Shown here: piece after piece, positions 26,373 to 35,740 of the stretch
Layout: each line of letters starts with the position of its first letter
How positions within the stretch are numbered: the stretch's first letter is position 1
Assembly: GCA_022772085.1 (NCBI GenBank)
Contig: JALFBN010000017.1
Coordinates: 1-64,000, forward strand
Direction: 5' to 3'
Source: Porphyromonas sp.
GTDB taxonomy: Bacteria; Bacteroidota; Bacteroidia; Bacteroidales; Porphyromonadaceae
Length of the DNA: 64,000 nt
Position numbers and translations under genes: made by a program
Notes under the pieces: model-generated
What the model was told of the DNA's origin: nothing
The model's database searches: none
What the model saw: only the letters and a program-made list of their open reading frames with translations

Positions 26373-28636
26373 AAAAAAGCGGCTCAGCCCTATCAGCATC
26401 GGCAGTTCTATTGCTTATATTCCTCACTTATATTGTAGGGAGCTGTGCCAAACAAGGCACACCCGAAGGGGGCCCCTACGATATGACTCCACCGAGGTTT
26501 ATCAAAAGTACGCCTATCAATGGATCTGTACAGGTCAAAGGCAATAAAATAAAACTCACCTTTGATGAAAATGTAAAGGTGGAAAAGAGCAACGAAAAGG
26601 TCATCTTCACGCCACCTCAAAATACACCTCCTCGTATCATTTCAGGAACGGGAAAAAGTATTACCATCATCTTTGAGGATTCGCTTCAGAGCAATACGAC
26701 CTACGTAATCGACTTCACCGATGCTATCGTAGATCTAAATGAGGGGAATCCACTAGAAGGATTCGTCTTTGCATTCTCGACGGGAGATAAAATTGACAGT
26801 ATGGAAATTCGAGGTCGCGTATTCGATGCCGAGGGGCTTTACCCTATCCCCGATCTCATGGTAGGGGTACACAGAGAGGATGTGGATAGCCTCTTCCAGA
26901 AGCGTCCTCTACTTCGCACAGGTAAAACATTGAGCGACGGTTCTTTTGTGATCTCACACCTCGCCCCGGGTCGATACCGCCTATTTGCATTGAACGATCT
27001 CGATCACTCCTTCAGCTACTCCCAACGAACCGAAGGATTTGCATTCTTACCTCAGATGGTTGATGCAGTAGCTCCCAAGCCCAAGCAATCAGACCAAGAT
27101 ACCCTTCAGAAAAGGGATTCCATCCGGCCGAGCGATAGTTCAGCCCTCATAACACCCCATAAAAATATAGAGAGAGACTCCTCTATGCAAAAAAAGGAGA
27201 ATCTAACGGTAGAGCATCTATTGCTCTACTCCGTCGATATCCTCAAGCGCACCTATTTGCAAAAGAGCACACGCCCCGACTCGACACTCTTCACTCTCAG
27301 TTTCACACAACCTCTGGAGACCCTGCCCCAAGTACGGATCATCGGGGCTCCCTCCGAGAGCCAATCGCTACTTCTCCCCCAAGTCAAAGAGAAGCGTATG
27401 GAGGTTTCTTACTGGATTACTGACAGCACCTATTACAAACAAGATACTCTTCAGATCGAAGCTCGGTATGACACACTCGATTCACTGGAACATCCTACCC
27501 TACAGACCGATACTCTGAAATTGATTTATCGTCCTTCAAAAAAGAAGAGATTGGATAATCAACGATCGGAGGGCTTGAACCTTACCTCCTCCAATGGATT
27601 CGGGGGACAAGGTAATTCTACCCATCTTACAGGAGCCTCCAACACACCCAAAGAAGCAGTATCATCAGCCCCAACACCCCCACAGGAGACAGGGGCTTCA
27701 GTTGCAGACTCTGCACAAATGACAAGAGAGCTCACGCCACACCTCCACCCCGAATTCGTAAAAAAGGAATCACCCTTTGCCCTCTTCCCCCGAGATACCA
27801 TTGCCATTCGCTTTGAGCAACCACCGCTTCATATCGATACTAACAAGGTACATTTCTACTCTGTTGAGGACTCCACAGAGACCCCTCACCCCCTGCACCT
27901 GCGCCTACATCCCGAGAATGCACTCCAACTGCAACTCCTTGCGCCACTACAGATTGGCACTCAATATCGCTTGCGGCTGGACTCCGCTGCCATACACTCC
28001 TGCTACGGGATGCCCAACCGTGCTACAACTCTGGATTTCTCCATAGAGAACGAGGAAAAGTTCGGCACACTTTCCCTACGCATCGACAGCCTCCAACAAC
28101 ACCAAGGGAAAGCCTACTTTGAACTGCGATCCGAAGATAATAATATCATCATGACTCGAGAGGCAATCCCTGACAGTCTGCTCTTGCTCGATCTACTCCC
28201 TGCGGGCACCTTCTACGGACACCTATGGATAGATCTCAACGGCAATGGGAAATGGGATCCGGCACATTACCCCACACACCAACCCGAACCCTCCTTTTTC
28301 TACTCCAAACCAATCGGCATACAGGCCAAATTCACCAACGAAATCCGTTGGAATCCGACAGAAGAGCCGCTTAAGAAACAGCGTCCTTCGGGCCTAAAGA
28401 TTCCTGAAGAGGCGGGCAATAAAAACACCCAATCAGGAGAAAAAAGGCAACGACAAAACCTAAATGAGGAATACGTCAAACGTATGCGGGAGCGATATGG
28501 ACCGAAATGGAACCCTTCAGACCACGATCGTAAGATCTTGGGGCTCCCCTCCCGTGCAGAGGAAAAAGTCCAACGAAAAGCCGAAGAGGAGGCCCTCAAA
28601 GCCAAAAGGAATAAAAATAGGTCTCGTAACTCATAA
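26369..28636 (+). CDS. Ig-like domain lipoprotein, Bacteroidetes-specific
   Basis: 755 aa. Lipoprotein signal with lipobox IVGSC (Cys about 26). An N-terminal SbsA/Big_5-like Ig domain (KIKLTFDENVKVEKSNEKVIFTP, TYVIDFTDAIVDLNEGN) occupies about 40-140. A carboxypeptidase-regulatory-like domain comes next (IRGRVFDAEGLYPIPDLMVGV, DGSFVISHLAPGRYRLFALND). Its middle part is low-complexity and Ser/Pro/Thr-rich. Near the end GTFYGHLWIDLNGNGKWDP resembles a second such module, and the final 80 residues are very basic (KRNKNRSRNS). Outer-membrane or surface location inferred; function unknown. Last gene of the mltG run. Confidence 0.75.
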   Translation: MKKSGSALSASAVLLLIFLTYIVGSCAKQGTPEGGPYDMTPPRFIKSTPINGSVQVKGNKIKLTFDENVKVEKSNEKVIFTPPQNTPPRIISGTGKSITIIFEDSLQSNTTYVIDFTDAIVDLNEGNPLEGFVFAFSTGDKIDSMEIRGRVFDAEGLYPIPDLMVGVHREDVDSLFQKRPLLRTGKTLSDGSFVISHLAPGRYRLFALNDLDHSFSYSQRTEGFAFLPQMVDAVAPKPKQSDQDTLQKRDSIRPSDSSALITPHKNIERDSSMQKKENLTVEHLLLYSVDILKRTYLQKSTRPDSTLFTLSFTQPLETLPQVRIIGAPSESQSLLLPQVKEKRMEVSYWITDSTYYKQDTLQIEARYDTLDSLEHPTLQTDTLKLIYRPSKKKRLDNQRSEGLNLTSSNGFGGQGNSTHLTGASNTPKEAVSSAPTPPQETGASVADSAQMTRELTPHLHPEFVKKESPFALFPRDTIAIRFEQPPLHIDTNKVHFYSVEDSTETPHPLHLRLHPENALQLQLLAPLQIGTQYRLRLDSAAIHSCYGMPNRATTLDFSIENEEKFGTLSLRIDSLQQHQGKAYFELRSEDNNIIMTREAIPDSLLLLDLLPAGTFYGHLWIDLNGNGKWDPAHYPTHQPEPSFFYSKPIGIQAKFTNEIRWNPTEEPLKKQRPSGLKIPEEAGNKNTQSGEKRQRQNLNEEYVKRMRERYGPKWNPSDHDRKILGLPSRAEEKVQRKAEEEALKAKRNKNRSRNS

Positions 28637-28705
28637 ACCCACCGAGACACGAATCAAAAAGTACAACAATGAAATACGGCACATAGATCCCTAGAGATAA
28701 AAGGA

Positions 28706-28735
28706 TTGATGTGTCGTATCTTTTTAGTATATTTG
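28706..28735 (+). promoter_or_regulatory. Promoter of the nucleoside-recognition/ybeY operon
   Basis: TTG (28706-28708), 19-nt spacer, TATATTTG (28728-28735). Start near 28742, so the leader is about 170 nt and contains the structured element 28771-28844. Confidence 0.65.
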
Positions 28736-28770
28736 CACAAGAATTATAGGTTGAACACTCGACAAAAGGG

Positions 28771-28844
28771 CTCTCCGCGGGAACTCTTTTCTCTAAAAGA
28801 GTACAAAACACCACCCGCCATCTTTAGGGAATACCCTAGGAGAG
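28771..28844 (+). promoter_or_regulatory. Three-way-junction RNA element in a 5' leader
   Basis: By eye: P1 CTCTCC/GGAGAG (28771-28776 with 28839-28844), P2 GCGGG/CCCGC (28777-28781 with 28814-28818) topped by a perfect 8-bp hairpin ACTCTTTT/AAAAGAGT (28783-28802), and P3 TAGGG/CCCTA (28825-28838). The three helices meet at one junction with an unpaired CATCTT linker. The size (74 nt) and shape resemble small riboswitch aptamers, but the sequence does not match the purine class or any other class I know. Confidence 0.45.
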
Positions 28845-28910
28845 AAACCGGTTGGGTAACAGGTGTAGAAACAGGTATTGCAAAGGAGAAGAAAAGAAGT
28901 CGAATAGAGA

Positions 28911-30146
28911 ATGTTTTTAGACTATCTTTTTGTAGCGTTTTTTGTCCTTGCACTCATGGCAGGGATTGTTCGTAGCGTACTTTCGGGGGATTTAACCATC
29001 TTCAATACAATGCTACAAGCAGCGTTTGGGTCTGCTCAAACGGCATTCGAGATCGCTCTAGCCCTAACAGGGATTCTTTGCTTTTGGATGGGTCTGATGC
29101 AGGTCGCGGAGAAGAGTGGATTGATGCCTCGCTTAGCGGGGTGGATAAGCCCTCTTTTGCGAGCTCTCTTTCCCTCAATCCCCGAAGGAGACCCTGCTTT
29201 GGGAAAAATCTTCATGAGTATCTCCGCCAATCTTCTGGGGCTGGACAATGCAGCAACTCCACTCGGGCTAGAGTCAATGAAACGCCTACAAGAGTTAAAC
29301 AAAGGTGCGAGTCGGGCTTCCGATGCCATGATCATGTTCCTTGCTATCAACGCCAGTGGTTTGACCTTGATCCCAACTAGTATTATGGCCTTTCGGATGC
29401 AAGCAGGATCAAGCAACCCTGCCGATGTATTCTTCCCGATCCTCCTCGTGACACTTATCTCCACGACCACGGCTATCATCCTCGTTGCCACTAAACAACG
29501 TATCAACCTTTGGCAACTCCCTCTGCTCCTCTTTTTTAGCTTCATTGCCCTCTTTATTGCTCTCGTTGTCGGGCTCAAACAGGTGCTTTCACCCGAGCTG
29601 TTCAGTACCTATACGACTCTTGCGGCAAGCCTCATACTCCTCTCTACAATCACTCTTTTCTTAGTGAGTGGATTACGAGCCAAGATCGGCGTTTTTAGCA
29701 CCTTTGTAGAGGGAGCAAAAAAGGGATTCCCAACGGCTGTTAAGATTGTCCCTTACCTCGTGGCTATGCTTGTCGGAATTGCTGTTTTTCGAGCCTCAGG
29801 GGCAATGGACTTTCTCATCGAAGCGCTGAGATACATCGTCACCCTATTCGGTGGAGACACAAACTGGATTGAAGCCCTCCCGACGATGCTTATGAAACCC
29901 CTCAGTGGCAGTGGTAGTCGAGCTTTGATGGTCGATGCCATGCAAACCTATGGAGCAGATAGCTTCGTGGGTAGAATTACCTCTATCGTACAGGGCAGTA
30001 CAGACACGACCTTATACATAATAGCACTTTACTATGGAGCCGTAGGAATCAAACGGATCCGTTATACCCTCGGCTACTCCCTCATTGCCGATGCCGTAGG
30101 ACTTGTGGCATCCGTTGTCATCGGCTACCTCTTTTTTGTATCATAA
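28911..30146 (+). CDS. Nucleoside-recognition (Gate) domain membrane protein, SpmA-SpmB fusion type
   Basis: 411 aa, about 10 membrane segments. The N-terminal half carries the Gate/SpmA block (LTGILCFWMGLMQVAEKSG, FMSISANLLGLDNAATPLGLE, LAINASGLTLIPTSI) and the C-terminal half the SpmB block (KIVPYLVAMLVGIAVFRASG, LMKPLSGSGSRALMVDAM, IVQGSTDTTLYIIALYYGA). In spore-formers SpmA and SpmB are separate. This non-sporulating lineage carries the fusion, whose transport substrate is unknown. Starts with ATG 28911 after a long structured leader; ybeY follows after 21 nt. Confidence 0.82.
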   Translation: MFLDYLFVAFFVLALMAGIVRSVLSGDLTIFNTMLQAAFGSAQTAFEIALALTGILCFWMGLMQVAEKSGLMPRLAGWISPLLRALFPSIPEGDPALGKIFMSISANLLGLDNAATPLGLESMKRLQELNKGASRASDAMIMFLAINASGLTLIPTSIMAFRMQAGSSNPADVFFPILLVTLISTTTAIILVATKQRINLWQLPLLLFFSFIALFIALVVGLKQVLSPELFSTYTTLAASLILLSTITLFLVSGLRAKIGVFSTFVEGAKKGFPTAVKIVPYLVAMLVGIAVFRASGAMDFLIEALRYIVTLFGGDTNWIEALPTMLMKPLSGSGSRALMVDAMQTYGADSFVGRITSIVQGSTDTTLYIIALYYGAVGIKRIRYTLGYSLIADAVGLVASVVIGYLFFVS

Positions 30147-30167
30147 ATCTCTAACAGAAGATAGCGT

Positions 30168-30626
30168 ATGAAGATCAATTACTATACCGATCAGGGCGTC
30201 CAAGTACCACACCTCAGACGCCAAATTATATCAAGATGGATCAAGCAAGTGGCTAACGAACTGGGCAAGTCGCTTGGAGAGATTTCTTATAAATTCACTA
30301 ACGACACGGGCATCCTCGAAGCCAATAAACTCTTCCTCCAGCATGACTATTTCACCGATATCCTCACTTTCGATAGCTCGCCGGCAGGGTCGTCGTACAT
30401 TGCAGGAGACATTTTGATCAGCCTGGAGACCGTAGCCAGCAATGCGGAGAAATTTAACGTCCCCTATGAAGAAGAGCTTCATCGTGTACTTATTCATGGA
30501 GTGCTTCATTTGGCCGGGCTTGATGACCAAACGCCTCAAGAGGAAAAATTGATGCGCTTGGCTGAGGATAGAGCACTCATATTACTTCGCCGCCTGGTAG
30601 GAGATAGACCATTCCTCTCTACCTAA
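30168..30626 (+). CDS. ybeY: rRNA maturation endoribonuclease YbeY
   Basis: 152 aa. The metal site HRVLIHGVLHLAGLDDQ matches the UPF0054 motif HGxLHLxGYDH except that the third ligand His is Asp here. I recall the same change in other Bacteroidetes, so it looks like a lineage feature, not damage. YbeY trims the 16S rRNA 3' end and takes part in ribosome quality control. The N-terminal half includes NDTGILEANKLFLQHDYFTDILTFD, with the expected LTFD. Co-transcribed with the upstream membrane protein. Confidence 0.88.
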   Translation: MKINYYTDQGVQVPHLRRQIISRWIKQVANELGKSLGEISYKFTNDTGILEANKLFLQHDYFTDILTFDSSPAGSSYIAGDILISLETVASNAEKFNVPYEEELHRVLIHGVLHLAGLDDQTPQEEKLMRLAEDRALILLRRLVGDRPFLST

Positions 30627-30670
30627 TAAAGGGATTGATCGCTCTCCATACGATCTGCGAATTATCTCGG

Positions 30671-30734
30671 AGGGGCATCCCTCTGATCGAATAAGAGTAT
30701 GCCCCTTCTCTACCACTAAAAAAGAAGGTAGAGA
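30671..30734 (+). terminator. Tandem hairpins after ybeY, probable terminator
   Basis: Two perfect 8-bp stems back to back: AGGGGCAT/ATGCCCCT (30671-30706) and TCTCTACC/GGTAGAGA (30707-30734), followed by GGGGTTTG. The weak T-run makes the terminator call tentative. They lie 45 nt past the ybeY stop. Confidence 0.4.
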
Positions 30735-30820
30735 GGGGTTTGTCGCTTATGTTGCTTGACACGCCTTGCGATATACCCCAAAACCATCAAAAGAAATTAC
30801 CTACTATAAGGTATTTTGCC

Positions 30821-30828
30821 TATCTTTG
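30821..30828 (+). promoter_or_regulatory. Promoter -7 element of the frdCAB operon
   Basis: TATCTTTG; start near 30835, leaving a leader of about 187 nt before frdC. No good TTTG box at the expected distance. Confidence 0.5.
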
Positions 30829-30840
30829 CACGGGAATCGA

Positions 30841-30912
30841 GTAGGGGGCTCTTCGCACCGCTACCAGAGTAAATATAAGTATAGATAGGGATGTGGGATA
30901 ACGAAGCCCTAC
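30841..30912 (+). promoter_or_regulatory. Structured 5' leader of the frd operon
   Basis: GTAGGG and CTTCG (30841-30846 and 30851-30855, a 4-nt bulge between) pair with CGAAGCCCTAC (30902-30912), an 11-bp bulged stem enclosing about 46 nt. It begins a few bases after the predicted start site. A smaller TCGGA/TCCGA hairpin lies further down near 30940-30955. No known class recognised. Confidence 0.4.
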
Positions 30913-31021
30913 CTTCCATCGAAAAAGGTTGCTTTCACCTTCGGAGCATATCCGATGCATGAGAGTTTTTTGTTTTGGCAATCGCAATTAATTAGTACAC
31001 TATAAACAAGAAAGAATCACT

Positions 31022-31726
31022 ATGTGGCTTTGTAATTCTTCCGTTGGGCGGAAGGTAGTGATGAGTATCACGGGTTTGGCTCTTGTACTCTTCCTCCTCT
31101 TCCATATGTCTATGAACCTCGTAGCACTTTTCAGTCCTACGGGCTACAACGCAGTCTGTGAATTCCTCGGAGCTAATTGGTACGCCCTTATTGCTTCTAT
31201 GGGACTTGCAGGTTTGATGCTGTTACACATCATTTATGCATTTTGGCTCAATGTCCAAAATCATCGAGCCAGAGGTAACGACCGCTACGCGATTACCGAC
31301 CGCCCCAAAGGAGTAGAATGGTCTTCTCAAAACATGCTTCTCCTCGGAGTGATCATCGTATTCGGGATTGGTCTTCACCTGTTCAACTTTTGGGCAAAGA
31401 TGCAACTTGCCGAAATAGTGGGGAACCATGACCTCGGTATCGCTGGTGTTGCCGGACCTACCGATGGAGCAGGACTTATCGAGTACACTTTCTCTAATCC
31501 AATATTTGTAGTGCTTTATGCCATTTGGCTTCTTGCTCTATGGTTCCATATCAACCACGGTTTTTGGAGTGCCCTTCAGACAATCGGATGGAATAACTTG
31601 ATTTGGATGAAACGTATTCGCACCATCTCCGTCTGGGTTTCTTCAGTCCTTATGTTAGGATTTGCTAGTGTAATGTTCTACTACTTTGGGCAAAGTGTCG
31701 TAAGTGGTAATCTTTGGCTCTTTTAA
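31022..31726 (+). CDS. frdC: Fumarate reductase/succinate dehydrogenase cytochrome b subunit
   Basis: 234 aa with five membrane segments, the B-type (single large, dihaem) anchor found in Wolinella and Bacteroidetes. Candidate haem-binding His lie in [30 protein letters not shown] and [13 protein letters not shown]. It carries electrons from menaquinol to FrdB for fumarate respiration. ATG 31022 is followed by [17 protein letters not shown], typical of the family. First gene of frdCAB, 14 nt before frdA. Confidence 0.92.
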   Translation: MWLCNSSVGRKVVMSITGLALVLFLLFHMSMNLVALFSPTGYNAVCEFLGANWYALIASMGLAGLMLLHIIYAFWLNVQNHRARGNDRYAITDRPKGVEWSSQNMLLLGVIIVFGIGLHLFNFWAKMQLAEIVGNHDLGIAGVAGPTDGAGLIEYTFSNPIFVVLYAIWLLALWFHINHGFWSALQTIGWNNLIWMKRIRTISVWVSSVLMLGFASVMFYYFGQSVVSGNLWLF

Positions 31727-31740
31727 ATGTGGCTATCTCT

Positions 31741-33684
31741 ATGACTAAAATTGACGCAAAAATACCTCAAGGACCACTGGAACTTAAGTGGACGAACTAC
31801 AAGAATCATCAGAAATTAGTCAATCCTGCCAACAAACGTCGTCTCGATGTGATCGTGGTTGGAACGGGGCTTGCCGGAGCTTCGGCAGCGGCTTCTCTTG
31901 GAGAGATGGGCTTCAATGTTCTAAATTTCTGTATCCAGGACTCTCCTCGTCGCGCACACTCCATTGCGGCACAGGGAGGGATCAATGCAGCAAAAAACTA
32001 TCAAAACGATGGAGACTCCGTGTATCGGTTGTTTTATGATACGATCAAGGGAGGAGACTATCGTGCTCGCGAGGCTAATGTATACCGTTTGGCAGAAGTC
32101 AGCAACGCCATTATAGATCAATGTGTAGCTCAGGGAGTTCCTTTTGCCCGCGAATATGGCGGATTACTGGACAACCGCTCTTTCGGAGGGGCACAAGTGT
32201 CACGCACATTCTATGCCCGTGGACAAACGGGACAGCAACTCCTACTCGGAGCCTATTCAGCTCTTAGCCGTCAGGTAGCTAAAGGCAGTGTTAAGCTCTA
32301 CACTCGCCACGAAATGCTTGATGTTGTGATCATAGAGGGGCGTGCTCGAGGGATCATTGCTCGCAATCTTTCCACAGGAGCGATTGAGCGTTACGCTGCA
32401 CACGCTGTAGTAGTAGCCACAGGTGGATATGGCAATACCTATTTTCTTTCGACCAATGCGATGGCATCCAACGGATCAGCCGCATGGCAGTGTTATAAAA
32501 AGGGCGCATTTTTTGCGAATCCTTGTATGGCACAAATCCACCCCACCTGCATCCCCAAACATGGTGATTACCAATCGAAACTGACTCTCATGAGTGAGTC
32601 GTTGCGCAACGATGGTCGCATTTGGGTCCCCAAAAAGATTGAAGATGCAAAGAAGTTGCAGGCCGGGACTCTTAAAGGGCATGAAATCCCCGAAGAGGAT
32701 CGTGACTACTACTTAGAGCGTCGTTATCCTGCGTTTGGTAACCTCGTGCCTCGTGACGTGGCCAGTCGTGCTGCCAAGGAGCGTTGCGATGCGGGCTTCG
32801 GTGTGAACAATACAGGGCTTGCGGTATTCCTCGACTTCAATGATGCAATCCGCCGTATGGGCGAGGAGGTTGTAGCGCAAAAGTATGGAAACCTCTTCCA
32901 GATGTACGAAAAGATAACCAACGACAACCCCTATAAAACACCCATGATGATCTACCCTGCCATCCACTACACCATGGGAGGACTTTGGGTAGATTACGAA
33001 TTGCAAACAACGATACCCGGACTTTTTGCGATCGGTGAAGCCAACTTCTCCGACCACGGAGCAAACCGCCTCGGAGCCTCAGCCTTGATGCAAGGGCTTG
33101 CCGATGGGTATTTCATCCTCCCTTACACTCTGCAAAATTATTTGGCCGATCAGATCCGGATTCCTCGTTTCAGTACTGACTTACCCGAGTTTAAGGAAGC
33201 AGAGGATGCCATCAACGAACGCATCCAAAAACTTATGAACAACAAGGGTAGTCGCACTGTAGATAGCCTCCATAAGGAATTGGGGAATATCATGTGGGAA
33301 TACGTTGGAATGGGTCGTGACAAAGAGGGTTTGAAAAAGGGTATTACACTCCTTGCAGAACTCAAAAAAACGTTCTGGAAAGAGGTAAGTGTACCCGGAT
33401 CGGGCAACGACCTCAACATCGAACTTGAGAAGGCACTGCGCCTTGCGGACTTCATTGAGATTGGCGAACTCATGGCACACGATGCCCTTAATAGGGAGGA
33501 GAGTTGCGGAGGACATTTCCGCCTCGAGCATCAGACCGAAGAGGGTGAAGCTCTACGTCATGATGATCAGTTTGCCTATGCTTCGTGCTGGGAGTACCAA
33601 GGCGATACACAAGAGCCCACCATGCACAAAGAGGCACTCGACTATGAATTTACGGAACGTCTAACACGTAACTACAAGAACTAA
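31741..33684 (+). CDS. frdA: Fumarate reductase flavoprotein subunit
   Basis: 647 aa from [10 protein letters not shown] (31741); an upstream in-frame codon at 31714 overlaps frdC and is rejected. FAD binding: [20 protein letters not shown], and [20 protein letters not shown] with the His that holds FAD covalently. [21 protein letters not shown] carries the substrate-site His, and [13 protein letters not shown] the catalytic Arg region. The C-terminus (RNYKN) is short. It reduces fumarate to succinate at the cytoplasmic face. Between frdC and frdB. Confidence 0.93.
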   Translation: MTKIDAKIPQGPLELKWTNYKNHQKLVNPANKRRLDVIVVGTGLAGASAAASLGEMGFNVLNFCIQDSPRRAHSIAAQGGINAAKNYQNDGDSVYRLFYDTIKGGDYRAREANVYRLAEVSNAIIDQCVAQGVPFAREYGGLLDNRSFGGAQVSRTFYARGQTGQQLLLGAYSALSRQVAKGSVKLYTRHEMLDVVIIEGRARGIIARNLSTGAIERYAAHAVVVATGGYGNTYFLSTNAMASNGSAAWQCYKKGAFFANPCMAQIHPTCIPKHGDYQSKLTLMSESLRNDGRIWVPKKIEDAKKLQAGTLKGHEIPEEDRDYYLERRYPAFGNLVPRDVASRAAKERCDAGFGVNNTGLAVFLDFNDAIRRMGEEVVAQKYGNLFQMYEKITNDNPYKTPMMIYPAIHYTMGGLWVDYELQTTIPGLFAIGEANFSDHGANRLGASALMQGLADGYFILPYTLQNYLADQIRIPRFSTDLPEFKEAEDAINERIQKLMNNKGSRTVDSLHKELGNIMWEYVGMGRDKEGLKKGITLLAELKKTFWKEVSVPGSGNDLNIELEKALRLADFIEIGELMAHDALNREESCGGHFRLEHQTEEGEALRHDDQFAYASCWEYQGDTQEPTMHKEALDYEFTERLTRNYKN

Positions 33685-33700
33685 ATAGGGAGACTAAGCA

Positions 33701-34456
33701 ATGGATCACAATATAAATATTACTGTGCGCGTCTGGCGACAAAAAGGTCCCCGCGAAAAGGGTCGTTTTGAGACCTACAGCCTGAAGGAGGTATCGCAGA
33801 GTGCATCCTTCCTAGAGATGCTGGACCTCCTCAACGAACAACTCGTTGCCGAAGGGAAAGAACCCGTTGTATATGATCACGATTGCCGAGAAGGTATCTG
33901 TGGTATGTGTTCTCTATACATCAATGGTCACCCTCACGGACCCGACGATAGCATTACAACGTGTCAGCTCCATATGCGTCGCTTCAACGATGGCGATACC
34001 ATTACGATAGAGCCTTGGCGTTCGGCAGGATTCCCAATCATCCGAGACTTAATGGTAGATCGCTCTGCCTATGACAAGATCATTCAAGCCGGCGGTTTTG
34101 TTTCCGTCAATACCGGAGGGATTCCTGATGCAAATGCCATAGCCATCCCCAAAGAAAAGGCAGATGAGGCCATGGACGCTGCCGCTTGTATCGGTTGTGG
34201 AGCTTGTGCTGCTGCATGTAAAAACGGCTCTGCCATGCTCTTCCTGAGTGCCAAAGTTAGTCAGTTGGCTCTGCTCCCTCAAGGGAGACCCGAAGCAGCT
34301 CGCCGCGCTAAAGCTATGATTGCGAAGATGGATGAGCTCGGATTTGGCAACTGTACCAATACAAGAGCTTGCGAAATGGAATGTCCAAAGAACATCTCGA
34401 TCACACACATTGCTCGCCTAAATCGCGAATTTATCAAAGCTAAATGTAAAGACTGA
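33701..34456 (+). CDS. frdB: Fumarate reductase iron-sulfur subunit
   Basis: 251 aa. Three cluster motifs in the usual order: [2Fe-2S] CREGICGMC with a later Cys in TTCQLHM (about 65-93), [4Fe-4S] [14 protein letters not shown] (about 164-177), and the third-cluster ligands in [16 protein letters not shown] (about 218-233). It links the flavin in FrdA to the haems in FrdC. Last gene of the operon; a strong terminator follows after 30 nt. Confidence 0.93.
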   Translation: MDHNINITVRVWRQKGPREKGRFETYSLKEVSQSASFLEMLDLLNEQLVAEGKEPVVYDHDCREGICGMCSLYINGHPHGPDDSITTCQLHMRRFNDGDTITIEPWRSAGFPIIRDLMVDRSAYDKIIQAGGFVSVNTGGIPDANAIAIPKEKADEAMDAAACIGCGACAAACKNGSAMLFLSAKVSQLALLPQGRPEAARRAKAMIAKMDELGFGNCTNTRACEMECPKNISITHIARLNREFIKAKCKD

Positions 34457-34486
34457 TCTCTCCACTAAAGAGATACAGATTTATAT

Positions 34487-34527
34487 CCACCTCCTTTGCC
34501 CTTTAGGGCGGGAAGGTGGGCTTTTTT
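34487..34527 (+). terminator. Terminator of frdCAB
   Basis: Stem CCACCT/AGGTGG (34487-34519) with an inner GCCC/GGGC hairpin, then a six-T run. Textbook intrinsic terminator 30 nt past frdB. Confidence 0.9.
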
Positions 34528-34683
34528 ATTGCATTATGAAAATCATTCTAGTGCTCATTGTCAGAAACTAAGATTTTGAGAGTCCTCTCTTGATGCGAGA
34601 AAGGAATAAACGGGGTCCCTTTCAGGAATAGACTCTGAGCAAAAAAGGGAAGGGTCCATGATGACTAAATAAAAACTATTTAC

Positions 34684-34691
34684 TACCTTTG
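34684..34691 (+). promoter_or_regulatory. Promoter -7 element of tRNA-Leu
   Basis: TACCTTTG, 12 nt before the mature tRNA 5' end; predicted start near 34698. No clear TTTG box upstream. Confidence 0.55.
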
Positions 34692-34703
34692 TCCCTTGGA
34701 ATT

Positions 34704-34785
34704 GCGGCCGTGGTGTAATTGGTAGCCACGTTAGACTTAGGATCTAATGCTGCGAGGCGTGAGGGTTCGAGTCCCTCCGGCCGCA
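34704..34785 (+). tRNA. tRNA-Leu (anticodon TAG)
   Basis: 82 nt. Acceptor GCGGCCG pairs with CGGCCGC. The anticodon stem TTAGA/TCTAA closes the loop CTTAGGA, so the anticodon is TAG (reads CUA/CUG). There is a class II variable arm and the T-loop GTTCGAGTC. The CCA end is not encoded. Single gene with its own promoter and terminator. Confidence 0.95.
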
Positions 34786-34821
34786 CTTCTTAGGGAGAAA
34801 TAGTGTAGCACAAGTGGACCG

Positions 34822-34848
34822 GCTCTAGGGAAACCCTAGGGCTTTTTT
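34822..34848 (+). terminator. Terminator of tRNA-Leu
   Basis: Nine-bp stem GCTCTAGGG/CCCTAGGGC (one G-T pair) with an AAA loop, followed by six T. 36 nt past the tRNA. Confidence 0.9.
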
Positions 34849-35023
34849 GTATTCTGTTAGGAACGAAATGGAGTAGACTCTATTGAATAACAAATTTAGT
34901 TCTACCGCAAAATCACTTAATACCCACTCTGTTTCTTAGCCATTTAGGAGTTCAACCATTTCGACAGGTACCAATCTCTCCTGCCACAAGCAACAAAGCA
35001 CTCCTTCAATCAAGAAACCTTTA

Positions 35024-35031
35024 TACTTTTG
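35024..35031 (+). promoter_or_regulatory. Promoter -7 element of bioD-rsh
   Basis: TACTTTTG; start near 35038, leader about 29 nt. The preceding stretch from 34849 holds nothing else I can support. Confidence 0.45.
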
Positions 35032-35066
35032 TAGTTGTAAGTAGAGATAGATATTTTAAGAAAGAT

Positions 35067-35711
35067 ATGAACAAGATCTTATTTGTCAGTGGTATAGACA
35101 CAGGGGTAGGCAAAACCTACGCTACAGGGCTTCTTCTGAGAGAAATGGCTCAGCAGGGACTTCGTATCATCAGTCAAAAGCCGGTACAAACAGGCTGCCT
35201 CGGGCGAAGCGAAGATCTAGATGTTCATGACCAATTGGCTACCAATCTGCATGCGAAGGAAGAAGCAGAGCCCTATCGTTGCAGCTATTTATTCAAATAC
35301 CCGGCCTCCCCTCACCTCTCGGCAGAAATGGAACAGATTTGCATTGATCCTGCAAAAATCGATCATGATACGGAGGAATTACTCCGTTTAGGTTACGATC
35401 GCATCCTTATGGAGGGGGCCGGTGGACTTATGGTACCTTTAACAAGAAATCTTTTGACCATAGACTTTGTGGCAAAGAGAAACTACCCCGTAGCACTTGT
35501 TACCTCGGGAAAGCTCGGGAGTATCAACCATACGATCCTATCATTGGAGGCCCTAGAGCGGAGATCCATCCCCATTGAACGGCTTATTTATAACCATTAT
35601 CCCAAGGAGGAGGCTCCCATCACGGCAGAAACCATTGACTATCTCAAAAGCTATTTAGCCCATCATTATCCTCAAACTCTTTGGCAAGAGATTGCCTACC
35701 AACAAAGCTGA
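35067..35711 (+). CDS. bioD: Dethiobiotin synthetase
   Basis: 214 aa. P-loop GIDTGVGKTYATGLLL, the substrate-contacting QKPVQTGC, and EGAGGLMVPLTRN in the second half are diagnostic for BioD. It forms dethiobiotin from 7,8-diaminopelargonate, CO2 and ATP, the penultimate step of biotin synthesis. No other biotin gene is in the window, so the pathway is split. The next gene, the (p)ppGpp enzyme, starts 29 nt downstream and is probably co-transcribed. Confidence 0.92.
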   Translation: MNKILFVSGIDTGVGKTYATGLLLREMAQQGLRIISQKPVQTGCLGRSEDLDVHDQLATNLHAKEEAEPYRCSYLFKYPASPHLSAEMEQICIDPAKIDHDTEELLRLGYDRILMEGAGGLMVPLTRNLLTIDFVAKRNYPVALVTSGKLGSINHTILSLEALERRSIPIERLIYNHYPKEEAPITAETIDYLKSYLAHHYPQTLWQEIAYQQS

Positions 35712-35740
35712 ACCATTCCGATACTAACGAATAGAGGTTT

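Noticed and set aside
28911-30146. Spore-formation role from SpmA/SpmB similarity
   Set aside because: No other sporulation genes and a Gram-negative envelope (lptD, TonB receptor); the fusion is common in non-sporulating bacteria.
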